NCBI GenBank assembly: GCA_963693315.1
Contig: OY856186.1
Coordinates: forward strand, 75,792,837-75,856,836
DNA from: Diogma glabrata
Lineage: Eukaryota > Arthropoda > Insecta > Diptera > Cylindrotomidae
Direction: 5' to 3'
Length of the DNA: 64,000 nt
In this document: piece after piece, positions 1 through 10,422 of the stretch
Layout of the letters: each line of letters starts with the position of its first letter
How positions within the stretch are numbered: the first letter of the stretch is position 1
Made by a program: the position numbers and the translations under genes
The notes under the pieces: generated by a model
What the model was told of the DNA's origin: nothing
Seen by the model: only the letters and a program-made list of their open reading frames with translations
Database searches by the model: none

Positions 1-989
1 CAATTCAAAATAAAAATAAATATATATATATATATATAAAAAAACTTCAATAATGGAATATAATATATGTATAAAAATATTAATAAATATAATTTGTATA
101 AAAACCTTATTTTATATTTCTGTTGATGCTGTTTCCACCAGTTGCAATACCACGCTCCAAAGTTGTTGAATTTTGATCTGGATAAGCAGAGATATTATTT
201 CGGATACCAAGTGAACTCCTTTAAGCCAATATTTGCTTAATTCCTGATTTGAAATATTAGAATATCCATTTGAAACTACGGCACCACTACTATTGTTGTT
301 ATTATTATTCAAAACATTGACATCTTTTTGATAATCCAAATTTGTATTATATATTGAAAAAAACATCTGGTGTCACATGATGAAACATTTTCATTAATGT
401 TAACTTCTTATAAAGTGGACAATTACAAGTCACAACTGGCCATAATAAATCTTTTTTATTGTATTCTTATTAATGTTTACAACCATAATAACAATAATAA
501 TTTCATTTCAAATTATAAATTTGACTTATATTTTTAGTATTTGATGTTTTTTTATTATTTCACATCATATTAATTAGCAATTAATTTAAAAGAGCCAACA
601 CATATATTAACACCTTAATGAATCTACTCAATTTTTTTCTAAAATCAACTCTGAAAATATTTGGTTGAAGCACAAATATGGAATGAATTTTTAAAAAAAA
701 TGTGTTTTAGTTTGTTACATCTTCCGATGTCAAAACAAATCGTGTAATACAGAAAATTCAGCAAAGATTAGCAACGACATCTGTGCGTTAGAATTGGAAA
801 TAAAATTGAGTACGTTCGTTTGCTTTTTATAGTATATTCGAAATTTAACTAGCAGTTAAGTATTAGAAAATTTTGAAATTATTATTAATGTAAAAATGAA
901 CGGAAACCAATGAAATATATTTTTATTGAATTAGAAAACGAAGATGAATTTGGTTTTATTATTGTTTTGCGAATATTGCGAACGTTACA
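1..989 (-). repeat. 3' LTR of Ty3/Gypsy element (partial)
   Basis: Direct repeat of 7416-8400, cut by the window start. Its inner edge (minus-strand TGTAACG) is at 989. The tract just inside is not a classic polypurine tract; a purine-rich GGAGGGGATGG (minus strand) lies about 55 bp further in, near 1045-1055. The small open frame at 112-366 recurs unchanged in the other copy and is not a convincing gene. Confidence 0.8.
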
Positions 990-1314
990 CCATGAATTCA
1001 AGGTAAAAACCAAGATTTTTACTCTTGAAATCACAAAAACGTCGCCATCCCCTCCATGACAGAAAACCACCGAACTACTTCCACCTATTAAACTGTATCT
1101 GGGATCGAGATACCCACAGTCACTGGCGTCAAGGCAGATGACCGGTTCCAACACTCATGAAGTCCTTAGGAACTTCACTGAGTATTAAGGCCGACCATCC
1201 ATCCGAACGTCAACACTATGGACACCTCGATACAACCAGTAAGTATGACACGGGAGGTGTGAACCCCAGAGACAACAACCAGACAGAGGAACTACCCTAC
1301 CTAACGAAAAGACA

Positions 1315-2151
1315 TCATTCCCTGATGTCTTTCGCGTGATGGACTCCAAGATTCTTACCGCTCATATCTGTGCACTCGTAGAGTACATTTCCAATCTTAG
1401 TCTTAATCATCGCAGGTAAGAACTTTGGAGCCAATTTTGCCGAGAATTTTTTTGTAGCGTCACTCAAATGATGTTGCCGTACAAACACACGTTGTTGTGG
1501 TTGAAAAGTCCGTAGTTTAGATCGCAGGTTGTACTGATGTTGCGATTTCTTAAAAGCTGCTTTTAAATTTTCCTGAACACGGTTCCTGAGCAGAGTCAAA
1601 TGATCAGAACGTTCTAATTCCTCACCAGCATCTTCACCAAGCTTGTGTAGTGACCTCAACAATTGGTAAGTATTTCCATCCGAGACTGGATGTTGACCGA
1701 ATAATAAATAGTACGGTGAGTACTTGGTAGCAGAATGTACTGCAGCCCGCAGTGCATATGCGATTTCACCAATTTGTGAGTCCCACTTGGTATGTTGACC
1801 TTTTATGAACGCTCGAATTGCTGCTAGAACTGACCTATTGACCCGCTCTGACGCGTTGCTTTGAGGACTATAAACACCGGTCCTAATGTGTTTAATGCCG
1901 AAATCTGACAAAAGACTCTTCAAGTTCCTACTAGTGAACTGTTTGCCATTGTCACTGTGCAGAAACTCTGGTACCCCATATGTAAGAAACACTTCGTTCC
2001 TTAGAAAAGCATTCACCTTGGGTGAAGTTGCGTTTCTAAGTGGTTTCAGTAGTACAAACTTCGTAGCATGATCCAGAACTATCAATAACACCGTATTCCC
2101 AAGTGTAGAACGAGGGTACGGTCCCAAAAAATCTATATAGACTCTCTGCCA
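1315..2151 (-). CDS. Integrase core and C-terminal part of the Ty3/Gypsy polyprotein, out of frame with gag-pol
   Basis: This frame carries the integrase catalytic core. The D,D-35-E residues can be seen: first Asp in VLDHATKF, second Asp in HSDNGKQF, and Glu in NASERVNRS. A basic C-terminal region follows. The frame becomes homologous at about 2151, exactly where the upstream gag-pol frame leaves homology and stops (2133), so the two parts are separated by a single frame change around 2150-2155. Either a one-base indel has inactivated this copy or, less likely, pol is expressed by frameshifting here; no obvious slippery site is visible. The product would insert the cDNA into the genome. The annotated ATG of the short frame is internal to the domain and is not a real start. 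Confidence 0.85.
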   Translation of the reverse strand, partial: WQRVYIDFLGPYPRSTLGNTVLLIVLDHATKFVLLKPLRNATSPKVNAFLRNEVFLTYGVPEFLHSDNGKQFTSRNLKSLLSDFGIKHIRTGVYSPQSNASERVNRSVLAAIRAFIKGQHTKWDSQIGEIAYALRAAVHSATKYSPYYLLFGQHPVSDGNTYQLLRSLHKLGEDAGEELERSDHLTLLRNRVQENLKAAFKKSQHQYNLRSKLRTFQPQQRVFVRQHHLSDATKKFSAKLAPKFLPAMIKTKIGNVLYECTDMSGKNLGVHHAKDIRE

Positions 2152-5100
2152 TGCTGAGGACGTGCTGTTTCGAATTGATATTGCATCGGAGGACGCAATA
2201 TCTGATTCGTGGATTTTGTTTGTTTACATGTGTCGCAGGACACAACATAGTTGTGTACCTGCGACGCCATGCCCGGCCAATAATAAAGACGTCGAAGTAA
2301 TTCTAAAGTCTTTTTAACACCTCCATGAGCAGCAGTACTATCATCATGATGTTTCTGAATCATGTTGGAAGTCATCGGTTTTGGTACCCAGAGTTTCCAC
2401 ACAGGAAAATCGTTGGGTATTGCATCAGGTCTTGGCTCAATACGTATGTATAGCTTATCATCCACGACTTTAACTGATGGAAAGTCCTTTGGTGATGATT
2501 GAACTTTAGCTATCATATCCGTATATTCTTTGTGCCGATAACCTTCATTGTCGAGTTTAATTTCATTAATGTGATGTACTAATGCTTCCGTCAATTCTTC
2601 ATGTGTATCGTCATAAAGACGAGATAGAGCATCAGGGACTATATTTTGGGTACCTTTTTGGTGGACAATGGTAAAATCCATATGTTGGAGTTTTAGGCTC
2701 CACCTAGCCAGACGACCACTCAAGTCTTTCTGTGACATAAGCCACTTCAGACTTGAGTGATCAGTCACTATTGTGAATCGGTGACCTTCAACATAGCCCC
2801 TGAATTTCTTCACACTCAGAATTGCCGCAAGACATTCCAGCTCAGAAACCGAATAGTTTCGTTGAGCTTTATTAAGTTTTTTCGACATGAAGGCTATCGG
2901 ACACTCTTGTCCGTCAGTATCAACCTGATACAACACACTACCTATCCCTGTCAGACTCGCATCGCATCTAATAAAGAACTCTTTATTATAATCAGGGTTA
3001 ATTAATACTGGTGCTGTAGTCAGCAATCGTTTTAAATTTTCGAAAGCAGCTTGCGCTTCTAATGTCCATTTCAATTTCCCCGAACTCTTCTTTAATAAAT
3101 CTGTAATTGGTGATACCACGCTTGCATAATTTGGTATGAAACGTTGGTACCAACCAGCCATTCCCAATAATCGACGTATTTGCTTAACTGTAGAAGGAGC
3201 TGGGTACTCTGCTACAGCTCTTACCTTGTCAGGGTCTGTTCGAAGACCATCTTCACCAACCAAAAATCCCAAGTATTTCACCTCTCTCAGAACAAATTTA
3301 CTTTTCTTGAGGTTTATTGTTAACCCAGCCGCTCTTAACAATGAAGAGACTTTGGACAGCAATTCCATATGTTCCTGGAACGTGAAAGAGACTACCAATA
3401 GATCATCTAAATAAACAAAGACATTTTCGTGATATTGATGTGGTATCACTTTGTGCATTAGCCGACACATTGTCTGGGGAGCATTGCACAATCCAAAGGG
3501 CATAACCCGGAATTGATACAATGGACGACCAGGCACTGTGAAGGCTGTTTTGTCTCTAGATGCTTCTGCCAGAGGAATCTGCCAGAAAGCATCTTTGAGA
3601 TCAATACTTGAAATGTACTTCGTGCTATTTAGACGACCTAGTAAGCCATCAATCAAGGGAAGTGGGTAAGCGTCCTTTTTAGTTAGTGAATTGACACGAC
3701 GGCTATCAATACATAATCTGTTTTTACCAGATTCCTTTTGTACCAAAACCACTGGCGAGCACCAAGAATTGTTACTCTCTTCGATCACGCCCATTTGAAG
3801 CATTCGGTCGAGTTCGGCATAAACCTTTAGTTGAACAGCCGGCGATGTGGGATAGTGCCTCTGTTTAACAGGTGCACTATCACCAACATCGATGACATGT
3901 TCAACCAAAGAAGTCTTTCCGAGTCCAGACACTTCAAATGACGGGAAAGAATCCTTGATCATATCCAGTTCATGTTGCTGATCAGTGGTGAGGTTGTGTG
4001 TATTTAAAGTTATTGGCTCTGGACGAGTCAGTTCACTAACAAAAGAAGGAACAATACCGAATTTCTCCCAGAAATCTATGCCCAGGTAGAGCTCTTCTCG
4101 TAATCCAGGGACTATATGGAACCGCATTGGTTTAGTGGAGCCATTCACAGTTATTGGACTTTCTATGTAACCCAAAATTTTATTTGCAGTACCATCTGCC
4201 GTACGAATACACGAAGTGTACTTACGGTAAGTTGTACCTGATGATTCCAATAAATCCAAGGAATTTCTTCCAAGTATTGTGATTGACGCTCCACTATCCA
4301 ATAATCCTGAAATATTTTTGTTCAAAATCTTAATTGTTAGTCGCGGCCGAGGATCCTTTGTTTCTGAAAGGATAGATGAAATACAAGCTTTACGAAATAA
4401 TTTCCTCATCCTCCAATATCTAATGTTGCGTTCAAGACGTCTAAAATATGTGTGATGTAATGATGGGAAATTAAATGTACTAGGTGATTTTATTCTGGTT
4501 TCCTGAGTGGTGGTCGATCGTCCTGCGTTGCCACATCTCTCGTCGATTTCTTCGGGCTGTTGTTCGGGCTGTTTTGAATCCATCGTTTCAATATATCCAT
4601 GTTGTTCTGGTTCAGCATCCACCTCATAATCATCCATCTGCTGTAGCTCGCTAATTCTTAAATTTGATGTTCTGGTTGGAACTGATGTGGACCACAAACG
4701 TTCAAACTTCTGACATAAAGTCCGAAGTTCAACCATTGAATGTATTGTTGCAGCTAGAGTAGCGTTTTGGAGCTCCACACTCAGTCCCTCCCGAGCAATT
4801 TCTAGCATTTCACGGTCAGCAAATGGACGTGCTAAACGACGATTTAACGAACCAATCTCCACCAGATACTCGTACACGCTCTCCTTTGACTTTTGTTTGC
4901 GGTTCAGAAGAACTCGCAAGATCGCCTTATCATCAGTGAGCGTACCGAAGGTTTGTAGGAGTCCCTCCCTTAACACTGGATAGGTCACCACCTCATATTC
5001 ATGAGTTAAATTCAGATAGTATCTGTCGGTAGCTCCCTTGAGATACCGTGGAACGATAGACCTAAGGTCGTCCCTATTCACACGGTCCCTCCTGGCAGCC

Positions 5101-5540
5101 GCCTCCACTCTGTGAACAAACTCATGAACATCAGGAGAGTGACCATCTCCTGTGAAGGTTGGAACCCAATTTGAGTCATAACGACTCAAATTGTTCCCAT
5201 GAACCCCTCGGTACTCCACTGGTGCTAACGCTGGAGCCGCGTCACGCCATACCTGAGGAGGCTGGTTGTATGGTGGTGGTGCTGTAAGTGGAGCTTGTTC
5301 ATATAATGGTGGTGGTTGTACCTGTGGTACTGATGGATAATTTAATGATAATTGCGGTTGCACTAATGCTGGACTATTGTGTATGTGTTCAGCTTGGAGT
5401 GATGGACCCAATTGTGGTATTGCAAAGTCCTCTGCCCAATTGTTCCCCCTGAAGTTCACACCCCGAACCAGACATTCGATCTGTAGTTCGGTGGGTTCCA
5501 AACCATAGAACGGATGGTCAACGTCTAGTTGGTTTGACAT
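2133..5540 (-). CDS. Ty3/Gypsy gag-pol polyprotein (gag, protease, reverse transcriptase, RNase H, integrase zinc region)
   Basis: The open frame runs from 5609, but the likely start is the ATG at 5540 (MSNQLDVDHPF), 23 codons in. Order of domains: proline-rich gag N-terminus; gag capsid-like region from about 5170; aspartic protease with LLDSGASITI near 4285-4300; reverse transcriptase with active-site YLDD at about 3402-3413; RNase H with DASLTG near 2960 and TDHSSLKWL; then the integrase HHCC zinc region ending CDTCK near 2230. No CCHC zinc knuckle is seen between gag and protease. Gag and pol share one frame with no stop. The protein ends prematurely inside integrase because of the frame change at ~2150, so this copy is probably not autonomous despite its young repeats. 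Confidence 0.9.
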   Translation of the reverse strand: MSNQLDVDHPFYGLEPTELQIECLVRGVNFRGNNWAEDFAIPQLGPSLQAEHIHNSPALVQPQLSLNYPSVPQVQPPPLYEQAPLTAPPPYNQPPQVWRDAAPALAPVEYRGVHGNNLSRYDSNWVPTFTGDGHSPDVHEFVHRVEAAARRDRVNRDDLRSIVPRYLKGATDRYYLNLTHEYEVVTYPVLREGLLQTFGTLTDDKAILRVLLNRKQKSKESVYEYLVEIGSLNRRLARPFADREMLEIAREGLSVELQNATLAATIHSMVELRTLCQKFERLWSTSVPTRTSNLRISELQQMDDYEVDAEPEQHGYIETMDSKQPEQQPEEIDERCGNAGRSTTTQETRIKSPSTFNFPSLHHTYFRRLERNIRYWRMRKLFRKACISSILSETKDPRPRLTIKILNKNISGLLDSGASITILGRNSLDLLESSGTTYRKYTSCIRTADGTANKILGYIESPITVNGSTKPMRFHIVPGLREELYLGIDFWEKFGIVPSFVSELTRPEPITLNTHNLTTDQQHELDMIKDSFPSFEVSGLGKTSLVEHVIDVGDSAPVKQRHYPTSPAVQLKVYAELDRMLQMGVIEESNNSWCSPVVLVQKESGKNRLCIDSRRVNSLTKKDAYPLPLIDGLLGRLNSTKYISSIDLKDAFWQIPLAEASRDKTAFTVPGRPLYQFRVMPFGLCNAPQTMCRLMHKVIPHQYHENVFVYLDDLLVVSFTFQEHMELLSKVSSLLRAAGLTINLKKSKFVLREVKYLGFLVGEDGLRTDPDKVRAVAEYPAPSTVKQIRRLLGMAGWYQRFIPNYASVVSPITDLLKKSSGKLKWTLEAQAAFENLKRLLTTAPVLINPDYNKEFFIRCDASLTGIGSVLYQVDTDGQECPIAFMSKKLNKAQRNYSVSELECLAAILSVKKFRGYVEGHRFTIVTDHSSLKWLMSQKDLSGRLARWSLKLQHMDFTIVHQKGTQNIVPDALSRLYDDTHEELTEALVHHINEIKLDNEGYRHKEYTDMIAKVQSSPKDFPSVKVVDDKLYIRIEPRPDAIPNDFPVWKLWVPKPMTSNMIQKHHDDSTAAHGGVKKTLELLRRLYYWPGMASQVHNYVVSCDTCKQTKSTNQILRPPMQYQFETARPQHGRESI

Positions 5541-7415
5541 TTTGATGGTAAAACCCGAAAAATTATCAACTCGCAGACGACAACAATGTAAACCAATTCC
5601 CAACAACAAAAAAAATAGTTAGTACGCTGTAAATGTAAAAATGATGAAAAATGCAAAAACGGAAAAAAACAACGAACGCTCAATTCGAAAACGCAAAAAA
5701 TTGTAAAAACCAAATTCCGTAAAAGAACAAAACGACCACCGTCGTAAATAATCTTTGCTTTACCTTTCACAAAAATTCCTAAAATATTATATATAAAAAT
5801 ATAATTTATTTATTTAATTTCAGATATGCTGAAATATATATATATACCTAAAATTAGTTATTGACGATAGCACCCCTAAAATATGTTTATTTATTTTTTT
5901 AAAAAAAATTGAAAAAATAAAAAATATTCAAAAGAATGTTTATTTATCGGATGCACCGTCTTAACTTTGATTTTTTTTTTTTTTTTTTAAAAAACAAAGA
6001 ATATTTATTTATATCTTGACGTAAAGCTTAATTAAGAAAATTTATTTTATTTAGCTACCTAAAATTAACTTAAATTTAAAAAAATTATTTATTTAATAAA
6101 AATTATTTATTTAGTTTTTTGAAAAATTTGTTTGATTTATTTTATTTTTATTTAATAATATAAGAGATTCCCAAAATCAAGATTCGTCTGGAGACAACTG
6201 TAAAAAGTAAGTAATGTTACAATATCCATTTTGTTTAAATCTGAATTCCCGCGTTCGCGAGCCCACTCCAACAATGCATGTGAGAACTGACTAGAAAAGC
6301 CCCTAACGACCAGATTCTACAGAACAGTTTCTCCCCAACCTAATAAAAACAATCACAACTGTCACGATTAGACCTTAGGTCCATTTCTACTGACCCAGTT
6401 GTGCTTGTTTAATCTACAAATAAATTACACCTAAACCTAATGCGAAAGTTGAAGAACGCTCCCGAGCACCAGACTTCAAATCCTAAACTCTATGAGAAAT
6501 TGTTTTAATGTAAAACTAAATGGAAAAATGGAAAAGTTTTTGAATTTGTTTGAGGTGAAGCCTCTGATCCTGAAAGCAAAAGTACAATTGGTTCTTCTCT
6601 TCATTACACCGAAGAAGCCTCTGAGCAAAGAATGGTACTACTGGTTTGCACCTCTAGTACAAACACAGCAACACCACTCCTCGTCCCTGAGAACTTCCTC
6701 GCCGAATGAAGAGAAGAAACCAATGTTCTTCGATCGCATAACCCCGATGGTCATAGGCGATCTAAGAACGTCATCATCGTTAAGGGGAGAAGCCCCATGG
6801 ATGGTTTGTTAGGCCTACCGCTGAGAAAGAAATTATATTTATACACTAATACAACATATACACTATCAAAAAAAAATAATTTACAAAAAAAATTGTACAA
6901 ATATTGTACATAAATTCAATAAATAAAAAAAATTTAAACCACAACTCGTTTACCCAAAAATTCATATATAGAAACCAAAACTGGTTTATCAAAACAAATA
7001 AAAACTGGTTGACAACGCCCAGTTTATAATAACTGGTTAATCCACAAAAAATTTCAACACAAACCAAAAACTGGTTTTCAAAAAAAAAATAATATTCCGG
7101 TTGGCAACGCCCAACCTGAAAATATTTTCCCGCCGAAAATATCTTTTACTAAAAATAATAAAAAAAACCCAGGGTTTCGTTTCGGCTGCCACTTCTAGTA
7201 GCGCTGTTGGCCCTTTTACGGAGCCACGTACAATTGTTGGACCTTTGTTACTAGATATGTTATTCAAAGAAGTACTAAATTTATTATTCAGAAAAAATTC
7301 TGTACAAATAAACGGGATAGCCGTGTTGCCCCTACATAAACCCGGTCTTGGGAACCTCTTATATACACTGACGGCTCTAGCCTAACATTCCCAGACGGAA
7401 ATCAAAATTTGAATT
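5541..7415 (-). other. Leader of the Ty3/Gypsy element and possible inner part of its 5' LTR
   Basis: AT-rich, without a convincing coding frame. 5541-6270 holds homopolymer-rich leader sequence. 6960-7115 has short repeats built on CTGGTT and CAACGCCCA. Because the left LTR is cut by the window, I cannot tell where leader ends and LTR begins; if the LTR is about 2 kb, its inner edge would lie near 6.27 kb. Confidence 0.4.
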
Positions 7416-8400
7416 CAATTCAAAATAAAAATAAATATATATATATATAAAAAAACTTCAATAATGGAATATAATATATGTATAAAAATATTGATAAATA
7501 TAATTTGTATAAAAACCTTATTTTATATTTCTGTTGATGCTGTTTCCACCAGTTGCAATACCACGCTCCAAAGTTGTTGAATTTTGATCTGGATAAGCAG
7601 AGATATTATTTCGGATACCAAGTGAACTCCTTTAAGCCAATATTTGCTTAATTCCTGATTTGAAATATTAGAATATCCATTTGAAACTACGGCACCACTA
7701 CTATTGTTGTTATTATTATTCAAAACATTGACATCTTTTTGATAATCCAAATTTGTATTATATATTGAAAAAAACATCTGGTGTCACATGATGAAACATT
7801 TTCATTAATGTTAACTTCTTATAAAGTGGACAATTACAAGTCACAACTGGCCATAATAAATCTTTTTTATTGTATTCTTATTAATGTTTACAACCATAAT
7901 AACAATAATAATTTCATTTCAAATTATAAATTTGACTTATATTTTTAGTATTTGATGTTTTTTTATTATTTCACATCATATTAATTAGCAATTAATTTAA
8001 AAGAGCCAACACATATATTAACACCTTAATGAATCTACTCAATTTTTTTCTAAAATCAACTCTGAAAATATTTGGTTGAAGCACAAATATGGAATGAATT
8101 TTTAAAAAAAATGTGTTTTAGTTTGTTACATCTTCCGATGTCAAAACAAATCGTGTAATACAGAAAATTCAGCAAAGATTAGCAACGACATCTGTGCGTT
8201 AGAATTGGAAATAAAATTGAGTACGTTCGTTTGCTTTTTATAGTATATTCGAAATTTAACTAGCAGTTAAGTATTAGAAAATTTTGAAATTATTATTAAT
8301 GTAAAAATGAACGGAAACCAATGAAATATATTTTTATTGAATTAGAAAACGAAGATGAATTTGGTTTTATTATTGTTTTGCGAATATTGCGAACGTTACA
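7416..8400 (-). repeat. 5' LTR of Ty3/Gypsy element (verified part)
   Basis: Near-identical to 1-989. It ends at 8400 with GTTACA (TGTAAC on the element strand), the expected TG...CA-type terminus, and host-side sequence begins at 8401. The next bases are in frame with Tigger transposase, so this edge is exact. Confidence 0.8.
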
Positions 8401-8402
8401 CG

Positions 8403-8995
8403 TTAAAAGGGCGTAACAAAAACAGCGTTCATGTGTATTGGTGGGCCAATAAAAGGACATGTATGACTGCTAATTTATTTAATGATTTTGGATCAAGGGA
8501 TCATAGCGAATTTCAAATCAATTTGTATCCGTAAGTTGTTTCAATTAATTTTAGACAAAATAGACACCACAAATAATACCAATCAGCGATGTTTGAAATC
8601 AGTTTTTAATTTCGGATTGTGTTGAAATTGTTGCTGCGTCAATTAAAGGAATGAGCCATTCCACGTTAAATACTTGTTGTAAAGTATTATTATTTATTAC
8701 CGGAAATGGTAAATCAAAGAAGTGGTGTTGAGCCATCTCGGGATGTTTTTGGAAAAATACTGAATATTGCTCATGCAATCGAACGCGATGAGTTCGATGA
8801 AATAACATTGGGCGATGTACAAGAATTAATTACGGAGGATGAAATAAACGAAGCAGATTTGGTTGCAATAGTCAGTAATACACTGCTGATTGAAGAAAGT
8901 AATTCTGAAAATATATCAAATGATGGAGATAAATCCTAGAAATTTACTATAAAAGGTTCAGAAAAAGGTTTAGATATGGCGAAGCAGTTAACGAA
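8403..8995 (+). pseudogene. Tigger/pogo-type transposase, C-terminal half, interrupted
   Basis: Starting at 8403 the plus strand reads a Tigger-like DDE segment (the part resembling the 'NKKAWMT' stretch reads ANKRTCMTANLF, about 8452-8487). It then decays through stops, and an open stretch at 8706-8939 matches the acidic C-terminal region of Tigger proteins (DVQELITEDEINEADLV). A lysine-rich tail follows to about 8995. The N-terminal half is absent: the LTR element ends at 8400, immediately before this frame, so the missing part should lie beyond the window's left edge. The family moves by cut-and-paste into TA. This copy is dead (stops, interruption). Confidence 0.7.
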
Positions 8996-10210
8996 TTATT
9001 GAAGTAAAACTTCTAATGCGACTTCCAAAAAATGTTGCGCTAAAAATATTTAACGCTTCTTTTTTTCATATAACTTTATGATATTTAAACAATAACCTGA
9101 CATCTGACAATATCAGGAGTCTTCTATCAGGAGTCTTCTATCAAAAAAAACCCATTTGCAACTTATTTTGATAGACGACTCCTGAAAGAAGTCTCATTTT
9201 CTTATTTCATATAACTTTATGATATTTAAACAATAACCTGACATCTGACAATATCAGAAGTCTTCTATCAGGAGTCTTCTATAAAAAAACCCCATTTTAT
9301 ACTTATTTTGATAGAAGACTCCTGATAGAACACTCATTTTCTTATCATTTTAAGTTGAAATATTTTAAACGAGAAAAAATGCAGTTTTTGCAAGAAATAT
9401 TGAAAAAATAGAACTCAAACATTTCGTATCTTACTCTAGTTATCATAATCCCATTGTAAATATAGATTTGGATTTTTCGCCACTCGAAAATGATAATTAA
9501 AAGATGCGATCAATTGTGAATTGTAAGCGATGTTAATAAAGTTTGTCTTAAAGAATATGAACAGTATGAGTTCACTAATAATTAATGACTTTTAAAAGAA
9601 TTTAATATGTTTTTATTTCCACATTACAAAGTTTCACTTCTTCCGCGCGGAGGGACTCCACGCACAACTTTTTTTTAGAGATTGATCCACTGGAGGAAAG
9701 AGCTCAAAAATTTAAAAGAAATTTAGAAATCTGCCAGTCTGCTTATGACGAAATTTATAAAGAATTACTTACAAAAGAAAACAATCCTTAATAACTGATT
9801 TTGACCAAGCCGAAAATGATTGCAAGAGCTAACGAGCCTATTCCTTGTTCTAGTAGTACAGATTCTGGATATAGCACCAGCAAGAATGGTACAAGAATGA
9901 ATGAAGAATTTGCATAAAAATGCTAAATTGCAAAAAAATCAACATATTTTTTTATATTTTAAGTTTTATAAATTTGAATTTTTATTTAGGACTTAATTTT
10001 TAAAAACGTGAACTATTTTGTTGATTTTTATTAATTTATTACAACTTCATTGAAGCATTTCTAAAAAAATCTTAAATATTAACTCATTGAAGTTTCATTT
10101 TATTAATTTAAATCAAGTTTTTTATACTTGGAACCTAACCCCTTTTTTCTACAGAGTTCATGTCTCTCACAACGCGATTTCCTATTACGCGACATTTTCT
10201 TAGAACGTAT
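8996..10210 (+). other. Non-coding 3' part of the Tigger element with unassigned fragments
   Basis: Between the transposase tail and the right TIR. It holds a duplicated hairpin unit (9060-9340) and a short coding-like stretch at about 9679-9791 (EIDPLEERAQKFKRNL... ending in TAA) that I do not recognise. The rest is AT-rich with nothing I can name. Confidence 0.4.
9060..9340. repeat. Two tandem ~140-bp copies, each with an internal hairpin
   Basis: 9060-9200 and 9201-9340 are near-identical (both contain CATATAACTTTATGATATTT and ACCTGACATCTGACAATATC). Within each copy GTCTTCTATCAGGAGTCTTC faces its complement GAAGACTCCTGATAG across about 30 bp, so each unit can fold. Confidence 0.8.
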
Positions 10211-10236
10211 CTGTCGCGTTGTAGGAGGGTTGACTG
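10211..10236 (+). repeat. Right terminal inverted repeat of the Tigger element, with TA
   Basis: Read on the minus strand this begins CAGTCAACCCTCCTACAACG, the type of end seen in Tigger/pogo elements, and TA follows at 10237-10238. The flank from TA on (TACTTAGGTCTTTCAGACCG) is the same as at 30969-30988 and, inverted, at about 17643-17663, so the junction is defined by comparison with related sequence lacking the insertion. A second near-complement of the GCGTTGT motif at 10160-10195 makes a subterminal hairpin. Confidence 0.65.
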
Positions 10237-10422
10237 TACTTAGGTCTTTCAGACCGAAGTAATATCGTTTTTTAGACATTTTTTCGCAGTTTTTGGCAAA
10301 AATTTGCAACCAAACATTTTTGTTTTTTAATTTTAAATTATAGAAAAACGTTTAAGGAACAAGAACGTTCCATGGCACCAGTACCCTAAAGTGCACTATT
10401 TACGAGTTATATCGCTTACAAG

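Larger units (their letters stand above)
1..8400 (-). mobile_element. Ty3/Gypsy LTR retrotransposon, left end outside window
   Basis: A minus-strand gag-pol lies between two direct copies of the same sequence, 1-989 and 7416-8400. The right copy ends in a 5'-TG...-type edge (TGTAACG read on the minus strand), directly against Tigger coding sequence. The left copy is cut by the window start, so the full LTR length cannot be measured: it is at least 985 bp and may include part of 6.3-7.4 kb. I see one substitution (82 A versus 7493 G) and a different TA-repeat length between copies, which indicates a recent insertion. No primer-binding site could be assigned with confidence. Long LTRs and a single gag-pol frame recall the Osvaldo/Ulysses type, but that placement is inference. 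Confidence 0.85.

Noticed and set aside
112..366. 84-codon frame repeated at 7523-7777
   Set aside because: Identical only because both lie in the two LTR copies; no protein motif.
6240..6275. tRNA-like primer-binding site next to GCATGTGAGA for the first Ty3/Gypsy element
   Set aside because: The match to a tRNA 3' end could not be established by eye and the LTR inner edge is undefined in this window.
10103..10309. 68-codon basic minus-strand frame
   Set aside because: It spans the Tigger TIR and the flanking repeat, so it is a chance frame across a junction.
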